A DNA stretch of 8,462 nucleotides from NCBI GenBank assembly GCA_027023325.1, contig JALVVQ010000221.1, positions 848-9,309 of the forward strand, in the 5' to 3' direction. The notes beneath the pieces are model-generated. The model was not told the DNA's origin. It worked only from the letters and a program-made list of their open reading frames with translations, and did no database searches. This document shows, in pieces, positions 5,041 to 8,462 of this stretch. The position numbers and the translations under genes were made by a program. This DNA comes from Campylobacteraceae bacterium (GTDB taxonomy: Bacteria; Campylobacterota; Campylobacteria; Campylobacterales; Sulfurovaceae). Positions within the stretch are counted from its first letter, which is position 1. Each line of letters starts with the position of its first letter.

Positions 5041-6573
5041 ATGAAGAAGATTTGGTTACCTCTTCTACTCTTATTGTTGCTTATCATCATTTGTGTATGG
5101 AAGCATATAAACGATTTTAATCAGCCTATAGAGTACACAATTACGCAAAATGCTGAAAACTATACGCTTGATGGCAAGTTCGCAGACAGCATACAGCCGC
5201 AGGCTTTGACTGAAAGCTTTGCCAAAAGTGGTGCTACTCTGAAAAGTAGCGAAAATACATTTGATGAATTGCTGGTATCGGAGGGTAGCATTGGAGTCGT
5301 AGAATCCATAGCCCCACTTTTTGCAGAACGATACAAAAACGGAAAAATAATGTACAAAGACAAGGTCTTGACTATTGATGGGGTTGTGGATGGCAACGAT
5401 GCAAAAGAAAAGATGTCAACACTGCTATCCCATACGCAACTAAAAGTGGAAGATCACACGAAGGTTGTAATACCAAAACCTATTGCCTTTATTATTGAGA
5501 ATAAAAACGGTGGGTATACACTCTCTGGAAGTTTTGCAAATCAAGCACAAAAAAATGCATTACTGAAAGCCATCAAAGCAGAGGGGACTCTTGTCAAAGA
5601 TAAGGGGATTATAGATCCAACACTGATAGAGAAACAAGGTATTATCGGGACAGTAAGCGCGCTTATACCAGATTTTGTTAAGAAATTTCAGGATGCTCGC
5701 ATCAGCTACCAAGACAGGATTCTCACAGTCGACGGCAAAGCAATGAAAGAAAGTATATTGGCTGCCGTAGAGAAAGATTTATCTAGCACAAAAGTAAAAG
5801 TGGTAAACAATACCGTACTCAATCTAGCAGCTATCAAAAAAGAAGCGGAGAGGAAAGCCGAAGCAGCCAGGCTCAAGGCTGAGCAGGAAGCTAAAGCAAA
5901 ACTTGAGGCAGAAAAGGAAGCGGCTAGACTCAAGGCCGAGCAGGAAGCCAAGGCCAAAGCTGAGGAGATCGTCAGAGCAGAGAAGAAAGCAGAAGCTGAG
6001 GCAAAGAGAAAAGCTAAAGAGGAAGAAGTGGCTAGACTCAAGGCGGCAGAAGAGGCAATTAGGCTCAAAGCAGAGCAGGAAGCCAAAGCAAAACTCGAGG
6101 CTGAGCAGAAAGCAGCAGAAAAGGCTGCAAGAGTCAAGGCATCTGTTGCCAATATGGCTGTAGGTGCAGATATAGCCAACAATATTGACAAAATCAATAG
6201 GCAAAGAGAAGAGGCGAAAAAGAATATTGCGAAGCTTTTGCAGGTAGAAAATGTAGAGTTTGATTCCGGAAAAAGCACATTGACTTCTATGGGGGAGGCC
6301 ACTGTAGAGAAACTTGCCTTGATTTTGAATCAGTATCCACTTATTAAGATAGAGATAGCGGGACACACAGACTCTGATGGCAATGATGCCTTCAATCTCA
6401 AGCTTTCTCAGACGAGAGTAGATAAGGTCAAAAAAGAGCTAGCAAAACAAGGTGTATCCCAAAATAGGGTTAAAGCAATAGGCTACGGAGAAACCAAACC
6501 ATTGGTACCCAATACTACTGCTGAAAACAAACAAAAAAACCGTCGTGTTGAAATCATCATATTAGGAGAATGA
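5041..6573 (+). CDS. Membrane-anchored OmpA-family protein with two BON-like repeats and a coiled coil (ArfA/OmpATb-like)
   Basis: This is a 510-residue envelope protein. A single hydrophobic N-terminal helix (about 5-19) has no clear cleavage site and probably anchors it in the inner membrane. Two similar segments follow, about 32-118 and 150-235. Each begins YTLDG/YTLSG, has a central IGVVESI or IGTVSAL motif and ends in a strand DKVLTIDG or DRILTVDG; this is the BON-like pattern of mycobacterial OmpATb/ArfA. Residues 263-370 are an Ala/Lys/Glu/Arg coiled coil with four RLKA units (277, 296, 332, 341), resembling TolA. The C-terminal OmpA domain (about 400-508) carries GHTDSDG (441-447), R459, GYGETKP (481-487) and NRRVEI (500-505); D444 and R459 match the residues that bind diaminopimelate in peptidoglycan. 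The likely role is linking the membrane to the cell wall. The next gene starts after 1 nt. It is not a beta-barrel porin. Confidence 0.87.
   Translation: MKKIWLPLLLLLLLIIICVWKHINDFNQPIEYTITQNAENYTLDGKFADSIQPQALTESFAKSGATLKSSENTFDELLVSEGSIGVVESIAPLFAERYKNGKIMYKDKVLTIDGVVDGNDAKEKMSTLLSHTQLKVEDHTKVVIPKPIAFIIENKNGGYTLSGSFANQAQKNALLKAIKAEGTLVKDKGIIDPTLIEKQGIIGTVSALIPDFVKKFQDARISYQDRILTVDGKAMKESILAAVEKDLSSTKVKVVNNTVLNLAAIKKEAERKAEAARLKAEQEAKAKLEAEKEAARLKAEQEAKAKAEEIVRAEKKAEAEAKRKAKEEEVARLKAAEEAIRLKAEQEAKAKLEAEQKAAEKAARVKASVANMAVGADIANNIDKINRQREEAKKNIAKLLQVENVEFDSGKSTLTSMGEATVEKLALILNQYPLIKIEIAGHTDSDGNDAFNLKLSQTRVDKVKKELAKQGVSQNRVKAIGYGETKPLVPNTTAENKQKNRRVEIIILGE
5869..6105 (+). repeat. Imperfect repeats encoding the RLKAEQEAKAK coiled-coil units
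   Basis: The 33-bp unit coding for RLKAEQEAKAK occurs three times, starting at 5869, 5926 and 6061, with a partial copy (RLKAAEEA) at 6034. Copies differ mainly at third codon positions, so the protein repeat is conserved while the DNA has drifted. Such tracts can expand or contract by recombination and set the reach of the coiled coil. Confidence 0.7.
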
Positions 6574-6574
6574 C

Positions 6575-7045
6575 ATGTTAGCAATCGCATTAAAAATTAT
6601 TATTTGTTTGATACTTGCCGCACTATTGGGCTTTATCATAGGATATATCTTGGGGAAAAACAGCTGCAAAAATGAAGACTGCACAGAGACAACGACCCAT
6701 GATTATGAGGCAGTAGAGGCAACACTAGCGCCTGAAGCAGTATCAGAACAAGAGCCCCCGCTGTTGTCAGCACCCAGAAATGGCATCAAGGATAATCTAA
6801 CCAGAATCAAGGGCATCGGTGTCAAGATAGATGAAACGCTCAATGCCATTGGCATCTACCATTTTGATCAAATAGCAAACTGGAACAGTGAGCATGTGGC
6901 ATGGGTAGACAAAAACATTGCATTTCCCGGTAGGGTCGAGAGAGAGCAATGGGTGGAGCAAGCCAAAAAACTAGCTTCCGGTGAAGAGACAGAGTTCTCC
7001 AAGCGTGTAGACGAAGGCAAAGTTGCTTCTAGTAAAAAAGATTGA
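6575..7045 (+). CDS. Small membrane-anchored helix-hairpin-helix protein (NuoE-tail-like domain)
   Basis: This is a 156-residue protein with one N-terminal membrane helix (about 4-27), then C31 and C36, an acidic, Pro-containing linker (37-70) and a compact C-terminal domain (72-136). The domain reads NLTRIKGIGVKIDETLNAIG, then HFDQIANW, VAWVDKNIAFPGRVEREQWV and a final helix. This is the helix-hairpin-helix-like module known from the C-terminal tails of some NuoE proteins and from stand-alone proteins (recognised from memory). In those settings its role is not well defined, and DNA binding should not be assumed. AGGAG at 6564-6568 lies 6 nt before the ATG, and the gene starts 1 nt after the OmpA-family stop, so the two are co-expressed. 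It probably works with that protein at the membrane; the mechanism is unknown. Confidence 0.85.
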   Translation: MLAIALKIIICLILAALLGFIIGYILGKNSCKNEDCTETTTHDYEAVEATLAPEAVSEQEPPLLSAPRNGIKDNLTRIKGIGVKIDETLNAIGIYHFDQIANWNSEHVAWVDKNIAFPGRVEREQWVEQAKKLASGEETEFSKRVDEGKVASSKKD

Positions 7046-7058
7046 TGCGCCAGGCTGT

Positions 7059-7088
7059 CTGCCCGATGTTCCTATCGGAGTCAGGCAG
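7059..7088. terminator. Branched or bulged hairpin between convergent genes, possible terminator
   Basis: CTGCC (7059-7063) pairs with GGCAG (7084-7088), and directly inside it CGAT (7064-7067) pairs with ATCG (7074-7077) around a 6-nt loop, leaving a 6-nt bulge on one side. It lies 13 nt after the stop at 7045 and before the convergent gene ending at 7113. No T-run follows on either strand, so intrinsic termination is doubtful; it may only protect the 3' end of the mRNA. Confidence 0.3.
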
Positions 7089-7112
7089 CACTCTCCAGAA
7101 TCCAAGTGAAGA

Positions 7113-7319
7113 CTAATGGTTAAAATCACCAGCGGAAATCTCCTGTTTTAGTTCATCCATCGCTTCTTGCATGACTGCGATGATAAGTTCAGCAGATTTT
7201 CTATCGTCATTTTCTGGAATATCCCAGTTAAATATCTTCATGTTCGTGCCAAAAGCATGGCGTACCTCTTTTTTAATTTCCGATTTCATTTTTTTAATTT
7301 CTTGTTCTTGTGGTGTCAT
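7113..7319 (-). CDS. Small helical cytosolic protein of unknown function
   Basis: This is a 68-residue protein with no signal peptide, membrane helix or cysteine. It is highly charged: an N-terminal Lys/Glu helix (about 2-20), a short middle segment KIFNWDIPENDD (28-39) that includes its only Trp, and a second amphipathic helix (about 40-62). AAGGAG (7330-7325 on this strand) lies 5 nt before the ATG, which strongly supports translation. It starts 39 nt after the permease stop on the same strand with no terminator between, so it is probably in the same transcript. I do not recognise a family. A helical hairpin that self-associates or binds a partner is plausible but unproven. Confidence 0.7.
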   Translation of the reverse strand: MTPQEQEIKKMKSEIKKEVRHAFGTNMKIFNWDIPENDDRKSAELIIAVMQEAMDELKQEISAGDFNH

Positions 7320-7358
7320 TTTTTCTCCTTATTGATTTGATAGTACAGATATTATCAT

Positions 7359-8462
7359 CTAATAGCTTCTCTGAAAGATATGTCCACGTACATATCGTCC
7401 ATATATAAGTTCAAATAGTAATGAAATCAAAATAAAAGTACCAAATATAATCACAGCATGAGGATTAGAAGCATAAGTATGCAACATCAAGGTCACAAGT
7501 GCTGCCAGCGCAAGAATAGATGATACAATAGTTATCAAAGAGGAAGCATTGATTGCATGGCGTAGCTTGTAGGCACTTATATTTACTATAAAAAAGAGAA
7601 GAAGAAAGCTAGCACTTCCAATGATGGCTATTTCAGTTAAGTTTATGCTATTGGCCAACACAAGACTCAGGAGTGTCGTGGAGATAACCCCATTAAAGGG
7701 TATCTTATTTTTGGATCGCATGAGTGACTTGGGTAGTTTGCCATCTTTTGCTATACTGTACCCTAGCCGAGCATTACCATAAATCGTTGCATTAATAGCA
7801 GAGAAGGTAGAGAGTAGAGCGGCAGAGGCAACTATAATAAAGCCTGCATGTCCTAGTGCTGGCTTGGCAGCTTCGGCCAAAGCATAATCTTTTGCCTTCA
7901 TGAGTACCTCTTCACTGACACTTCCTATAGTAATCATAGAGATAAGCACATAAAGCACAATAACAATAATGACAGAAAAATAAAAGGCGCGTGGCAAGTT
8001 TTTTTCTGGATTTTTAATATCTTCTGCTGCATTGGCAATCAGCTCAAATCCTTCATATGCAACAAAAATAATCATACCTGCTACCACGATAGAAAGAGGG
8101 CTAGACCAATGCTGGGATGACATTCTGTCTGTGTCCACATATGAGGCACCGGCAACAATGACCAAAATGAGGAGTGACACTTTTATTACAACAATAATGG
8201 TTTCAGATTTACCAACAAATCCAGCACTAACAAGATTGATAATGGCAGGAAGCAGTATAGCAATACTGATAAGCATATGCGTAAGATACGCATTTTGTTG
8301 CGAAAAAAATGTTGCACCATAGGAAGCAAATGCAGTAGCGTAAAGGGAGATAGTGACAAGGTAACTCAGCCACAACATAAAATTAACCGATCCTGACAGA
8401 ATGTTGTCTCCAAATGCCTTATCTATAAAGGTAACTGTCCCTCCGCTACTTTGGTATGCTAC
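7359..8462 (-). CDS. APC-superfamily amino acid permease, N-terminus missing at the right edge
   Basis: The frame is open from the window edge (8462) to TAG at 7361-7359, showing 367 residues. An ATG at 8378 is internal: the 28 residues before it include SSGGTVTFIDKAFG, a conserved piece of the second and third helices of these carriers. About ten membrane helices are visible, so one or two plus the N-terminus are off the edge, fitting the usual 12. The family signature after the sixth helix is clear: YEGFELIANAAEDIKNPEKN followed by LPRAF (visible residues about 136-160). These proteins are inner-membrane amino acid/polyamine:proton symporters or exchangers; the substrate cannot be told from sequence. 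The small gene at 7113-7319 follows on the same strand. No sign of breakage is seen in the visible part. Confidence 0.92.
   Translation of the reverse strand, partial: VAYQSSGGTVTFIDKAFGDNILSGSVNFMLWLSYLVTISLYATAFASYGATFFSQQNAYLTHMLISIAILLPAIINLVSAGFVGKSETIIVVIKVSLLILVIVAGASYVDTDRMSSQHWSSPLSIVVAGMIIFVAYEGFELIANAAEDIKNPEKNLPRAFYFSVIIVIVLYVLISMITIGSVSEEVLMKAKDYALAEAAKPALGHAGFIIVASAALLSTFSAINATIYGNARLGYSIAKDGKLPKSLMRSKNKIPFNGVISTTLLSLVLANSINLTEIAIIGSASFLLLFFIVNISAYKLRHAINASSLITIVSSILALAALVTLMLHTYASNPHAVIIFGTFILISLLFELIYGRYVRGHIFQRSY

Noticed and set aside
5706..6366. Long minus-strand frames rich in Ser/Ala and Leu/Phe/Cys opposite the OmpA-family gene
   Set aside because: They are a by-product of the Ala/Lys/Glu-rich coiled-coil repeats, whose complement lacks stop codons and gives low-complexity translations.
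8376..8378. ATG as the start of the amino acid permease
   Set aside because: The frame stays open upstream to the window edge and encodes conserved permease sequence (SSGGTVTFIDKAFG), so this Met is internal.
1..8462. Mobile elements, CRISPR arrays, tRNA or rRNA genes
   Set aside because: I saw no transposase, regularly spaced repeat array, clover-leaf sequence with a T-loop or ribosomal RNA signature in any part of the window.

Overview
The window looks like a chromosomal piece of a Campylobacterota (epsilonproteobacterial) genome, most likely a Sulfurovum- or Sulfurimonas-like sulfur/hydrogen chemolithotroph. This is inferred from the c-type cytochromes, the Cache-domain histidine kinase with an HQWR-type H-box, tightly overlapping genes, AAGGAG ribosome sites and moderate-to-low GC. 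No rRNA or other taxonomic marker is present, so the placement is tentative. I see no mobile element, tRNA, CRISPR array or pseudogene.

Layout: (1) 1-934, minus strand: the N-terminal 311 residues of an exported multiheme cytochrome c with five CXXCH sites; the gene runs off the left edge. (2) 935-1105: a structured divergent promoter region. It holds two 11-bp-phased copies of AAAGTGCCA, which on the minus strand read as a good sigma-54 -24/-12 promoter. These sit inside a 10-bp inverted repeat, and a second palindrome lies in the cytochrome leader. (3) 1106-4977, plus strand: five genes, each overlapping the next by 4-32 nt. They encode an exported thioredoxin-fold protein, an exported monoheme cytochrome c, an exported protein of unknown family, an OmpR-type response regulator and a Cache-domain sensor histidine kinase. 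(4) 5041-7045, plus strand: an ArfA/OmpATb-like membrane-anchored OmpA protein (two BON-like repeats, Ala/Lys/Glu coiled coil, peptidoglycan-binding OmpA domain), followed after 1 nt by a small membrane-anchored helix-hairpin-helix protein. (5) 7113-8462, minus strand: a small conserved-looking helical protein and, upstream of it, an APC-family amino acid permease whose N-terminus is off the right edge.

Working idea (inference): region 3 is a redox-linked signalling cassette. Its periplasmic Trx, cytochrome and unknown protein are translationally coupled to a two-component system. The phased direct repeats next to it are the right shape for an OmpR-family binding site, so the system may control the divergent multiheme cytochrome, itself or both. 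The same repeats are equally well read as a sigma-54 promoter. That ambiguity is the most informative thing to resolve here. Regions 4 and 5 look like ordinary envelope-structure and transport genes.
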